NCBI GenBank assembly: GCA_020349025.1
Contig: CP070763.1
Location: 2,003,427 to 2,067,426 of the forward strand
Length of the DNA stretch: 64,000 nucleotides
DNA from: Candidatus Latescibacterota bacterium
GTDB taxonomy: Bacteria > Krumholzibacteriota > Krumholzibacteriia > G020349025
Direction of reading: 5' to 3'
The notes below the pieces were generated by a model. The model was not told the origin of the DNA, made no database searches, and saw only the letters and a program-made list of their open reading frames with translations. The translations under genes were made by a program, and so were the position numbers. Shown here one piece after another: positions 28,793 through 36,807 of this stretch (positions within the stretch are counted from its first letter, which is position 1; each line of letters starts with the position of its first letter).

Positions 28793-30672
28793 CCTGGTTT
28801 CGCCTCCGCACGCGCACGTCTTTCGCCGAAGTGCGCGTCGATGCCCGCTGCGTCGCGTGTGTTCAGGACGTGGTGCGGCTCCAACCAGCCGCGCCGCGCC
28901 AGGCCGACACCGTACTCCACGTGGGCCAGGCCCGGCACGTCGTGCGCGTCTGGATCGACGCAGAGGAGAGCGCCACGGTCGCGTGCCGCGCGGATCAGCG
29001 AGCCGTCGGGGTCCATCCGCTTCGGTTGCCCGTTGATCTCCACGGCCACACCGTGACGCGCCGCGGCGTCGAAGACGGCTGCAAGATCGGCGTCGATCGC
29101 GGGGCGCTCGAAGAGGATGCGGCACGTCGGGTGCGCCAGAATCGACACGTACGGGTTCTCGAGCGCGCGCAGCAGACGCTGAGTCTGCGCCTCGCGACCC
29201 AGCTCCAGGTGGCCGTGGATCGCCGCGATGACGAAGTCGAAGCGCTGCAGCATGTCTGCCGGCTCGTCGAGGCTCCCATCCGGCCGGATCTCTGCTTCGA
29301 TCCCGTGCAGGATGCGAATCCCCGGCAGACGCCGGGCGACACGCGCCACTTCCCCGCTCTGTGCCAGGGCCGCGTCACGCGGCATCCAGCCCGCGGAGTG
29401 GCTGTGATCACTGATGCCGATGTACTCCCAGCCGCGATCGCGCGCCGCGCGCACCACCGCTTCGAGCGAGTCGCGCCCGTCGCTGGCCTGCGTGTGCACG
29501 TGGAACGTCCCGCGCAAGTCCGCGAGCGTGAGCAGCCTTGCGGGCAGGGAGTCGCTCTCGGCGGCTTCGATCTCGCCCTCATCCTCTCGCAGCTCGGGTG
29601 GAACGTAGCGCAATCGCAGCGCCGCGAAGATGGCCTCCTCGTCGGCGCAGCGGATGAGCTCTTCGCCGCGGAAGAGGCCGTACTCGTTGATCTTGATCCC
29701 CATGCGCACAGCCCGGCCGCGCATCGCCACGTTGTGCGCCTTGCTGCCGGTGAAGTGGTGCAGCGCGTACGGGTACTGCTCGTCCGTCACGACGCGCAAG
29801 TCGATCTGTAGACCGCTCGGATGCAGAATGCTCGTCTTCGTCGGCCCGCTGCCGATGACGCGTTCCACCCACGCGCCCGAGGCGAAGTGCTGCGTCACGG
29901 CGTCCGGGTCCGTGGTGCTCGCGACGATGTCGACGTCGTGCACCGTCTCCTTGCGCCGCCGCAGACTTCCCGCCAGCGCGGCGCGGATGACGGCGGGATG
30001 CTGCGCCAAGGAGTCGTACACGGGTGTCGCGTGCTCGGCGGCGACGCTCCAGAAGAAACGTGCGCTCACGCGCCGCAGGTAGGCGATGCCGCGCAGGATG
30101 TTCTCCTGCGTCTTGGCTCCGAACCCGCGCACCTCCTTCAGCTGATCCTCACGGCATGCTGTCTCCAGTGCGTCCACCGTGCCGATGTCCAGCGTGTCGT
30201 AGAGGAGCTTCACCTTCTTGGGGCCGAGGCCGGGAATGCGCAACATCTCGAGCAGCCCATCCGGGACGCGGGAACGCAGCTCCTCGTGATCGGCGAGGCG
30301 TCCGGTGCGGGCGAGGATCGCCACGCGCTCCGCGATGCCGCTGCCGATCCCGCGCACCTTGCGCAGGTCACCGCTGTCGACGAGAGCCACGAGCTCGTCC
30401 CCGACGCCGGGCAGGATGCGCGCCGCGTTCTCGTACGCCCGCACCTTGAACGGGTTCTCGCCCGTGATCTCCAGGAGGGCCGCGATCTCCTGCAAGATGG
30501 CCGCGATCTGCTCCGCGTTCAGAGCCACGGGCGGAGCGAGCGCCTCGGGCGCCGGAGCCGCAGGCGCTGCCGCTGTTTTCTTGCGCGAGGTGCGCTTGCG
30601 ACGCGCGCCCGGAGCAGAGGCCCGCGCGGCGCCGCCCTTGCGGGTGCTCTTGCGCGCCGACACCCGGCTCAC
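28789..30672 (-). CDS. polX: DNA polymerase/3'-5' exonuclease PolX (family X plus PHP domain)
   Basis: 627 residues. A 40-residue basic Ala/Lys/Arg tail precedes helix-hairpin-helix repeats (VRGIGSGIAERV, IPGLGPKKVKLL, VRGFGAKTQENIL). The polymerase palm has AGSLRRRKETVHDVDIV with the metal-binding Asp pair. The C-terminal PHP domain has TFHVHTQASDGRDS, ISDHSHSAGWM, AHPTCRIL and DPDAHDV, carrying the metal ligands for 3'-5' exonuclease activity. It fills short gaps in base-excision repair, fitting the coupled nth gene. It is first in a four-gene minus-strand cluster (polX, nth, hydrolase, debranching enzyme). Confidence 0.95.
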   Translation of the reverse strand: MSRVSARKSTRKGGAARASAPGARRKRTSRKKTAAAPAAPAPEALAPPVALNAEQIAAILQEIAALLEITGENPFKVRAYENAARILPGVGDELVALVDSGDLRKVRGIGSGIAERVAILARTGRLADHEELRSRVPDGLLEMLRIPGLGPKKVKLLYDTLDIGTVDALETACREDQLKEVRGFGAKTQENILRGIAYLRRVSARFFWSVAAEHATPVYDSLAQHPAVIRAALAGSLRRRKETVHDVDIVASTTDPDAVTQHFASGAWVERVIGSGPTKTSILHPSGLQIDLRVVTDEQYPYALHHFTGSKAHNVAMRGRAVRMGIKINEYGLFRGEELIRCADEEAIFAALRLRYVPPELREDEGEIEAAESDSLPARLLTLADLRGTFHVHTQASDGRDSLEAVVRAARDRGWEYIGISDHSHSAGWMPRDAALAQSGEVARVARRLPGIRILHGIEAEIRPDGSLDEPADMLQRFDFVIAAIHGHLELGREAQTQRLLRALENPYVSILAHPTCRILFERPAIDADLAAVFDAAARHGVAVEINGQPKRMDPDGSLIRAARDRGALLCVDPDAHDVPGLAHVEYGVGLARRGWLEPHHVLNTRDAAGIDAHFGERRARAEAKPG

Positions 30673-30791
30673 CCCCTGACCCGCGGCTCGGAGTCTGGAC
30701 GAGCGATCGGACGCCCTTTCAAACCGTTGCCATAGAACATGTTAGAATCGTCTCTCAGCCAAACTTGATAGAAGTTTGTGAAGGGATTCAC

Positions 30792-30820
30792 TTGGCAACC
30801 CCCGAGCGGCTCGCTATGGT
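30792..30820 (+). promoter_or_regulatory. Putative promoter of the ferredoxin pair
   Basis: TTGGCA at 30792-30797, exactly 17 bases, TATGGT at 30815-30820. The start site would be near 30828, leaving a leader of about 110 bases before ATG 30940. A second -10-like GTTAGAAT lies at 30741-30748 without a clear -35. Confidence 0.4.
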
Positions 30821-30939
30821 GGAATCTGCCGTGCGGGTTGCACAGCCCGCCCTCCCGGCCTCGTCTTTCCCGGGTGTCTGCAGTGGCCCCGTTGCCGTAC
30901 TCTGGCGCCACTCTGCGGCTGCCGTAAAGGACCAGAAGC

Positions 30940-31398
30940 ATGGCGTTCTTCATCACCGACAAGTGCATCGGCTGCACCGTGTGCGAAACCAACTGCCCCA
31001 CCGACACGATCAGCGGGCAGCGCAACGAGCTTTACGTCATCCACCCGGAAGACTGCATCGACTGCGGCGTGTGCGCCATCTACTGTCCCGTGGATGCCAT
31101 CATGGACCCCGATGGCAACATCGTCAAACGGATCAAGCCGCGTGACATTCCCAAGGCGAAGGTCGACCCCGATTTCTGCACCGGCTGTGACTACTGCATC
31201 GAGATCTGCCCGGAGGATTGCATCGCGCTCGTGCAGCGCGAGGAGGGGGACGCCCACGGCCACCTGGGTCAGCTCCTCGCAGTCGTCAACGAGAAGAAGT
31301 GCGTCAGCTGCAAGCTCTGTGAAATGGTCTGCGCCAAGAACGCGATCTGGGTCGATCGCGACACGCCCTACATCAAGAGACCGATCGAAATGTACTAG
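30940..31398 (+). CDS. Polyferredoxin with four [4Fe-4S] motifs
   Basis: 152 residues. Four CxxCxxCxxxC motifs are visible: CIGCTVCETNCP (about 10-21), CIDCGVCAIYCP, CTGCDYCIEICP and CVSCKLCEMVCA. This is two bacterial 2[4Fe-4S] ferredoxin units joined by a linker (IKPRDIPKAKVD). It is a soluble cytoplasmic electron carrier. The last motif lacks the usual Pro after the final Cys. AAGGA lies 9 bases before ATG 30940. A second ferredoxin gene follows after 32 bases, so both are probably one transcript. No dedicated oxidoreductase is in the same operon, so partners are unknown. Confidence 0.92.
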   Translation: MAFFITDKCIGCTVCETNCPTDTISGQRNELYVIHPEDCIDCGVCAIYCPVDAIMDPDGNIVKRIKPRDIPKAKVDPDFCTGCDYCIEICPEDCIALVQREEGDAHGHLGQLLAVVNEKKCVSCKLCEMVCAKNAIWVDRDTPYIKRPIEMY

Positions 31399-31430
31399 CC
31401 GCGCGACAGCGCTGCTTCCAGAGGTGAATC

Positions 31431-32138
31431 ATGGCGAACACCGAGATCGCGGGCGAGATGCTCGAGTTCTTCGTCGACAAGGAGACCTGCATCGGCTGCG
31501 TCGCCTGCGCCGACGCCTATGATCAGATCTTCAAGATGGTGGACGACAAGGCCGTCGCGTACGCCAAAGCGGAGCCCGGCAGCGTCCGACCTACGAGGGT
31601 CATCAAGTGCTGTCCGGTCGATGCAATCTCACTCGTTGCCGGCGAGATGGACGAGGGAGAAGAGGAGCTCACGAGCCTCGACATCGTGGAGGGTTGGCGC
31701 GAAGAGTGGGCGAAGCATCGAAACGAGCCGGAGGAGCTCCTGGAGCGCGAGCGCCGCTACGGGCGCATCGTGCACCTGCTCAAGGAGGAGAAGGGCTTCC
31801 GCCTACGCATCGAGCTGCCGCGGACCATCCCCAACCACCGACTCGTGTACATGTACGGCATCCATCGAGAGCCGCCCGAGTACGAGTACGTGGTGGAGCA
31901 GATCGGTCCCCGAACCCTCTCGGTCCGCGCCCGCCTGACCGATCCGAAACTGCGTTTCCTGGCCGGGAAAATCAACTCGTTCCCGGTCTCCTTCAAAGTG
32001 GACTTCGCCTTCCCGGACGCCGTCGGCGCCTGCTATCGCAGGCTGTACGAAGGCGGAATCGAGATCTACGCGTTCCTGGAAGGCGTTCTGGATACTGACG
32101 CGCAGCTGCGCAAGGCGATGCTCACCCACGTGGCCTGA
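31431..32138 (+). CDS. Single-cluster ferredoxin fused to an uncharacterised C-terminal domain
   Basis: 235 residues. The N-terminal 75 residues contain CIGCVAC and, about 35 residues later, CCPVDAI, the Cys set of monocluster [4Fe-4S] ferredoxins. Residues about 95-235 form a separate domain (IVHLLKEEKGFRLRIELPR onwards) with mixed helix and strand and no Cys cluster; I do not recognise it. AGAGGTGAATC precedes ATG 31431. It is co-transcribed with the polyferredoxin. The fused domain could bind a redox partner or another protein; this is a guess from architecture. Confidence 0.8.
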   Translation: MANTEIAGEMLEFFVDKETCIGCVACADAYDQIFKMVDDKAVAYAKAEPGSVRPTRVIKCCPVDAISLVAGEMDEGEEELTSLDIVEGWREEWAKHRNEPEELLERERRYGRIVHLLKEEKGFRLRIELPRTIPNHRLVYMYGIHREPPEYEYVVEQIGPRTLSVRARLTDPKLRFLAGKINSFPVSFKVDFAFPDAVGACYRRLYEGGIEIYAFLEGVLDTDAQLRKAMLTHVA

Positions 32139-32176
32139 CGCTTCCAACAGGGTGCTCGTACCGTGCCCACCGGGAA

Positions 32177-32202
32177 CCGCTCCGCCGACAGCGACGGAGC
32201 GG
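32177..32202 (+). terminator. Rho-independent terminator-like hairpin after the ferredoxin operon
   Basis: CCGCTCCG (32177-32184) and CGGAGCGG (32195-32202) pair perfectly with a 10-base loop, followed by CGCCTTCTTTC. It lies 39 bases after the second ferredoxin stop and before the convergent DUF5996 gene. Confidence 0.6.
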
Positions 32203-32257
32203 CGCCTTCTTTCGGCGCGGGTGGTCACAAGGAGGCCGGGCGTCGCAGCTCGATGCC

Positions 32258-33169
32258 TCACGAGCTCGGCAGCTCGAGTTGCGCCCGCGGCCACTCCGCG
32301 AGCTTGGCGGCCGCTTCATACGAGCTTTGCAGGAAATCGAGAAGCGCGGCCCTTGGGTCCTTTGCGCGTCTGAAGTCTTCGTAGCGCAGCAGGGCCATGC
32401 CGCCCTGCGGCGCCCACGACGCGGCTGCGGGGCGAAGTGGCTGCGAGGTCAAGCCCTGCGGCTGCGGGTGGGCGTAGGCGTAGAAGGCGGGCTCGCGCAC
32501 CTGGTCGTCGCCCACCCAGAAGCCGGCGCTGATGACCTCGTGCGAGTACGCTTCGCGAGTCACCGGGTCGGCATCGGCGGCCACGGCCACGGCGCGCCCC
32601 GAGAAGCGCGTCACGGCCAGGTCGAAGCTGTGCCAAAAGAAATGGACCGGGCTGCACTTGCCGAGGAAGCGTCCGCGGAACTCGCAAAAGATCGGCTCGA
32701 GGTGTGACAGGATCCACCAGAAGCGATGCACGGAGTCGGGGTCGTAGGTCGCGTGCGTCTCGTCGGTGGCGAAGAGCTCGCGGCTCTTGACGCGCTCCGG
32801 GTCGAACGGCTTTGCCAGCACCGTCACACGCATGCCGCACTCCTGCAGCGCCTCGAACAACGCGACGTAGAAGCGCGACACCGAGACACCGCGCAACGGC
32901 ATGCGCCGCACGTCGCCTGCGCTGGTCCGCAAGAGAAGCTCATGATCGACGAAATCGAGCTCGAGGTCGAAGCTCTGGTTGCCGCACGGGATGGTGCGGG
33001 TCGTCAATCCGCGCGCCGACAGGTAGAGCGGAGCGTGCCACCAGTGGTTCAGCTTCGGGGACAGCGTCAGTCGGATCTTCCCGACGATCTGACAGAACAG
33101 GTGCAAGGTGATCTTCGTCTCTTCCCACTCCGCGAGTGGCAAGCTCGGGTAGACCTCTTCCGCCTTCAT
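32258..33169 (-). CDS. DUF5996 family protein
   Basis: 303 residues starting at ATG 33169, which overlaps the nitroreductase stop as ATGA. WEETKITLHLFCQIVGKIRL at the start, NHWWHAPLYLSARGLTTRTI and HFFWHSFDLAVTRFSGR are the conserved blocks of this family, which has no assigned function. Many Trp and His residues and no signal peptide point to a soluble cytoplasmic protein. It is the last gene of the minus-strand cluster that begins with the molybdoenzyme at 36734. A frame extension to 33217 exists but has no ribosome binding site. Confidence 0.85.
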   Translation of the reverse strand: MKAEEVYPSLPLAEWEETKITLHLFCQIVGKIRLTLSPKLNHWWHAPLYLSARGLTTRTIPCGNQSFDLELDFVDHELLLRTSAGDVRRMPLRGVSVSRFYVALFEALQECGMRVTVLAKPFDPERVKSRELFATDETHATYDPDSVHRFWWILSHLEPIFCEFRGRFLGKCSPVHFFWHSFDLAVTRFSGRAVAVAADADPVTREAYSHEVISAGFWVGDDQVREPAFYAYAHPQPQGLTSQPLRPAAASWAPQGGMALLRYEDFRRAKDPRAALLDFLQSSYEAAAKLAEWPRAQLELPSS

Positions 33170-33798
33170 GACGACTCCCCGGTTGGATCCTCCACCCAAG
33201 CTGCCGTTCGCTTCCACGTGCGCGCGAAGACGAGCTCGGACAGTGGCTTGCGCAACCGCACCGCCTCATCGCGCCGGCGCAGCGTGTCGTCGAGGGCATC
33301 CAGCTCCGCCGCGTAACCGAGAGCCAGAGCCGTGAGCGCCTCGTACCCTTGCGGAATCGTGTACTCCTCGCGCGCCCTCTGCGGCAAGATTCCAATCATC
33401 GGATGCACCGACAAACCGAGCGCCGTTGCTTGCAACTGCAGGCTGCACGTCGCCATGCCGATGTCGTGCTGGGCGGCAGGATTCGGCTTGTCGTTGTGCG
33501 AGAAGTGCAGTCTCGCCACCGCCAGCGCCAGGACCGGTGCACGACGTGCCCAGGCTTGGTTGCCCTCGACGAGGCACGCGAGCATGCGCTCGAACTCAGC
33601 TGCGTCCTTCTTGCGCGCCACGATGAAGCGCCACGGCTGTTCATTGTAGGAGGACGCCGCCCAGCGCGCCGCTTCGAAGAGGGAACGCAGATCGCTCTCC
33701 GAAACCGGCCGCGCATCGAAGCCGTACGGGCTCCAGCGCGTCGCAATCAACTCGTGGATCGAGTGGCTCGTGCGAGCACGTTTCGCTTCGTTCATCAT
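33166..33798 (-). CDS. Nitroreductase family FMN flavoprotein
   Basis: 210 residues. ATRWSPYGFDARPVSESDLR and AASSYNEQPWRFIVARKK are the N-terminal FMN-binding blocks of the nitroreductase fold. SLQLQATALGLSVHPMIG carries the helix that lines the flavin site, and ALALGYAAE ends the core. Such homodimers reduce nitro groups or quinones using NAD(P)H. GGAGG lies 5 bases before ATG 33798; an ATG at 33810 includes that sequence and is less likely. It is translated with DUF5996 through an ATGA overlap and follows the rhodanese by about 40 bases. Confidence 0.92.
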   Translation of the reverse strand: MMNEAKRARTSHSIHELIATRWSPYGFDARPVSESDLRSLFEAARWAASSYNEQPWRFIVARKKDAAEFERMLACLVEGNQAWARRAPVLALAVARLHFSHNDKPNPAAQHDIGMATCSLQLQATALGLSVHPMIGILPQRAREEYTIPQGYEALTALALGYAAELDALDDTLRRRDEAVRLRKPLSELVFARTWKRTAAWVEDPTGESS

Positions 33799-33837
33799 CA
33801 ATCCCTCCATGCGAGGTCGAGCAGGAGGAGCGCGCCT

Positions 33838-34158
33838 CTAGTAGCGCGGCATCTCCGGGTCGACCTCGGCAGCCCAAAGGTCGATGCCGCCGCGCAGGCT
33901 GCGGACGTTCTCGAAGCCACGCTCGGCCAACGCCAGCACGGCGTGCAAGCTGCGCACACCGTGATGGCAGTAGAGAACGTGCAGGCGGTCGCGGTCGATC
34001 TTGTCGACGCGCCTCCCGAGCTCGTACATCGGGATGTGTCGCGAATCGGGCAGGCGCACGATTTCGTGCTCCCACGGCTCGCGGACATCCACGAGGACAA
34101 CGGGCTCACCCGAATCGAGGAGTTCCTTCAGTTCGTTGGCTTCGATCTCGTAATGCAT
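33838..34158 (-). CDS. Single-domain rhodanese-like protein
   Basis: 106 residues, one rhodanese domain. VVLVDVREPWEHEIVRLP is the family's first signature and LYCHHGVRSLHAV holds the active-site Cys in a six-residue loop, CHHGVR. It probably moves sulfane sulfur in the cytoplasm. GGGAG lies 8 bases before ATG 34158. Neighbours are the DUF167 protein and molybdoenzyme upstream and the nitroreductase downstream. Rhodaneses often serve molybdenum enzymes by sulfur transfer to the cofactor, which would fit here, but the sequence does not prove it. Confidence 0.93.
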   Translation of the reverse strand: MHYEIEANELKELLDSGEPVVLVDVREPWEHEIVRLPDSRHIPMYELGRRVDKIDRDRLHVLYCHHGVRSLHAVLALAERGFENVRSLRGGIDLWAAEVDPEMPRY

Positions 34159-34195
34159 CGCAACTTCTCCCGGACTCGTCGGCTCGATCCGATCG

Positions 34196-34492
34196 CTACC
34201 GCGATCGCAGCGCCGCGTCGATCCGACGCTGCAGCTCCTCTGGACTCACGCCGTGGACCCGCAGCCTCTTTTCCTGCGACGTCGCCCCCGACACGATCTC
34301 CACCGCGCTCCGTTCCACCTGGAGCAACGCGGCGACGACGTGCACGAGCTCCTGGTTCGCCTGCCCACGCTCCGGCGCGGCGCGCACCGCCACCTTGACG
34401 CCCTCGCCATGGCGCCCCAGCAGGCCGGCCCGACGCGATCGCGGCTTCACGCGCACCGCAAGCAGCGACGTGCACGCATCAGAGGCCGTCAT
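34196..34492 (-). CDS. DUF167/YggU family protein
   Basis: 98 residues. LAVRVKPRSRRAGLLGRHGE, VKVAVRAAPERGQANQELVH and VEIVSGATSQEKRLRVHGVS are the three conserved strand/loop blocks of the small DUF167 fold. Function is unassigned. ATG 34492 has GGAGG nine bases upstream; the frame extends to 34591 but that part is the shadow of the molybdoenzyme's C-terminus. It sits 25 bases after the molybdoenzyme stop and 37 bases before the rhodanese start, so it is within the same operon. Confidence 0.88.
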   Translation of the reverse strand: MTASDACTSLLAVRVKPRSRRAGLLGRHGEGVKVAVRAAPERGQANQELVHVVAALLQVERSAVEIVSGATSQEKRLRVHGVSPEELQRRIDAALRSR

Positions 34493-34517
34493 GGGACGGA
34501 GCCTCCTGCGGACACGC

Positions 34518-36734
34518 TCATGGCGCCGCCGCCGTGGCCGCGACCGCCGCTTCTGCCCTCTCGCCGCGCGCGGGAACGACGCGCACCGCAACCGACTTGA
34601 ATACGGGCGTCCGCGAGCTGGGGTCGATGCGTCTCGGGACCAGCACGTTCGCCTCCGGGAAGTAGACCGCCAGGTTGCCGGGGCGGATGTCGATCGGCTG
34701 CACGCGCACGGGACCGTAGCTCCCCGCCTGCGCCGAGATGAACACGCGCTCCCCTGCCGACAGGCCGAGCCGGCGCACGTCGTCTGGGTGTATGAAGACG
34801 ATGTCGCGCCCTTCGACGCCGCGGTACAGGTCTTCGTAGTCGTACACGACAGTGTTGAATTGCCCCTCGGAGCGCAGCGTCATCAAGCGCATCTCACCTT
34901 CAGCGAGCGGGAACTCAGGCGTCGTCGTGGCGTGGAAGTGTGCCCGCCCGTCCTCGGTGGCGAAGCGTGGCTCGTGGCGCACGCGTCCGCTGATCGTGAA
35001 CTCGCGCTTGGTCGAGTCGATCGCGTACATCTCGGCGAACCCGGGAACCACCTTCGCCATCTCTTGGCGCAAGGTCCGGTGGCTCTTCCAACGCTCCCAG
35101 TCGATCGGCTCGCGCGGCAGCACGCGGGCGGCAATCGAAGCCACGATGTCCACCTCGGAGCGGATCTCGGGCGACAGCGGTGCCGCACCACCCTCGGAGA
35201 GGCGCACGTAGTTGAACATGCTCTCCTGCGTGGTCCACTGCGCTTCCTCGTCGCGCGTGCGCGCGGGGAGGAGGAGCGTGCTCCGGCCCCGCCCGTGGAA
35301 GTGGCCCGGGTTGAGCTTCGTCGAGATGTAGAGCGCCGACTCCACCTGCTGCATGCTGCGCGCCGCCCACTCCGGATCGGGCGAGGCGCTGAACAGGTTG
35401 CCACCCAGATAGACCGCGGTTCGAATCCTCCCCGCCTCCATCGCCTCGATGCTCTCGAGGGTGTCGAGACCCTTCGTCGTGGGGAGCTCGATCCCATACG
35501 CTTGCTCCAAGGCGTCGGCAAACGCCGCCTTGAGCGCCGGCGTCACACCGACCGAGCCCACGCCCTGCACGTTGGAGTGACCGCGAATGGGCAGGAGTCC
35601 GCAGTAGGGTCGACCCAACATGCCGCGCAACATGGCCAGGTTGGCAATCTCCAGAACGTTCTGCACACCGTGCGCATGCTGCGTGATCCCCATCGCCCAC
35701 ATGAAGATCGCCCGCTCCGAACGCGCATAGGCACGCGCCACCTCCTGCATCGTCGCGCGCGCGACACCGCTCGCGCGCTCCAGCTCGCCCCATGCGGCCG
35801 CGCGCAGGTCCGCCTCCACCGCATCGAACCCGGTCGTGTAGCGCTCGATGTAGTCGCGATCAAGGGCGTCCGCTTCGAGCACTCCTTTGGCGACCCCCTT
35901 CAGGAAAGCAATGTCGCCGCCGATGTGCGGCTGCACGTAGACATCGGAGACGCGCGAGCCGAAGAGCAGGCTCAGGGGGCGCGACGGAATGCGGAAGCGC
36001 ACGAGGCCCGGCTCGCGTAGCGGGTTGACGACGACGACGCGGCCGCCGCGCTTGCGGATGTCCACCAGGCGCGTGATCAGACGCGGGTGGTTGGAGGCGG
36101 GGTTCGCGCCGACCAGGAGAGCGAAGTCCGCATGCTCGACGTCTTCATGGTCGATGGTTGCGGTTCCGGCTCCAATGGCCATCCCCAGCCCGACACCGGA
36201 GGCCTGGTGGCAGTAGTAGGAGCAGTTGTTGATGTTGTTGGTGCCGTAAACGCGCGCGAAGCACTGCAGCAGATAGGCCGCTTCGTTGCTGCTGCGACCC
36301 GAGGAGTAGAACATCGTCTGCGCCGGCGGCGTGTCGCGCAGCGCCGTCGCCGCACGCTCCAGCGCCTCGGTCCAGCCGATGCGGCGCCAGTGTGTGCTGC
36401 CCTCCTCGTACAGCACCGGGAAGCCGATGCGACCCACGTCCTCGAGCCGCTTGTGATCCCAACCCAGAAGCTCCTCGTGGGAGTGCTGGGCGTAGAACTC
36501 CTCCGGGATCGGCGGCATCATGTCCGCGGCTTGCGCCTGGAACGACTTCTTGCACACCTCGAGAGCGTTGCCGCTCTCGTTGCGCATGCCGCCACGCTGT
36601 CCCCCCATACCGAGAGCGCAGGTCTTGCACGCATTGCGGGCACGCATGCGTCGATAGAAGCGCAGAACTCCGCCCGCTTCGCGCGCCTTGCGCCACGAGT
36701 ACCGGAGAGCCGCGAAGCCTCCACCGCTGCGCAT
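34518..36734 (-). CDS. FdhF/YdeP-family molybdopterin oxidoreductase
   Basis: 738 residues. A basic N-terminus leads to CKTCALGMGG and then EVCKKS, giving three visible Cys for an iron-sulfur cluster (about residues 36-63). RIGWTEALERAA, MFYSSGRSSNEAAYLLQCFA and NNINNCSYYCHQASGVGLG follow the formate dehydrogenase-like fold. Cys175 in YYCHQAS stands where FdhF has its selenocysteine or cysteine molybdenum ligand. The C-terminal dinucleotide-binding domain includes MTLRSEGQFNTVVYDYEDLY. No signal peptide is seen, so it is cytoplasmic; the reaction is uncertain. ATG 36734 is chosen because GGAGG lies 5 bases upstream; ATG 36749 would include it. It heads a five-gene cluster. Confidence 0.9.
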   Translation of the reverse strand: MRSGGGFAALRYSWRKAREAGGVLRFYRRMRARNACKTCALGMGGQRGGMRNESGNALEVCKKSFQAQAADMMPPIPEEFYAQHSHEELLGWDHKRLEDVGRIGFPVLYEEGSTHWRRIGWTEALERAATALRDTPPAQTMFYSSGRSSNEAAYLLQCFARVYGTNNINNCSYYCHQASGVGLGMAIGAGTATIDHEDVEHADFALLVGANPASNHPRLITRLVDIRKRGGRVVVVNPLREPGLVRFRIPSRPLSLLFGSRVSDVYVQPHIGGDIAFLKGVAKGVLEADALDRDYIERYTTGFDAVEADLRAAAWGELERASGVARATMQEVARAYARSERAIFMWAMGITQHAHGVQNVLEIANLAMLRGMLGRPYCGLLPIRGHSNVQGVGSVGVTPALKAAFADALEQAYGIELPTTKGLDTLESIEAMEAGRIRTAVYLGGNLFSASPDPEWAARSMQQVESALYISTKLNPGHFHGRGRSTLLLPARTRDEEAQWTTQESMFNYVRLSEGGAAPLSPEIRSEVDIVASIAARVLPREPIDWERWKSHRTLRQEMAKVVPGFAEMYAIDSTKREFTISGRVRHEPRFATEDGRAHFHATTTPEFPLAEGEMRLMTLRSEGQFNTVVYDYEDLYRGVEGRDIVFIHPDDVRRLGLSAGERVFISAQAGSYGPVRVQPIDIRPGNLAVYFPEANVLVPRRIDPSSRTPVFKSVAVRVVPARGERAEAAVAATAAAP

Positions 36735-36807
36735 CGTGACCTCCGCCATTGTCGCGCTCGTCGAGGATCGTGGCGCAGTATAGCAGGATGCGACGCGTGT
36801 TCGATGC

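Noticed and set aside
28793-29125. N-terminal extension of the endonuclease III frame
   Set aside because: It is the shadow of polX; GTG 28792 with the GTGA overlap gives the right length.
35415-35440. tRNA T-arm-like GGTTCGAATCC
   Set aside because: It lies inside the molybdoenzyme coding sequence, and no acceptor or D-arm can be paired around it.
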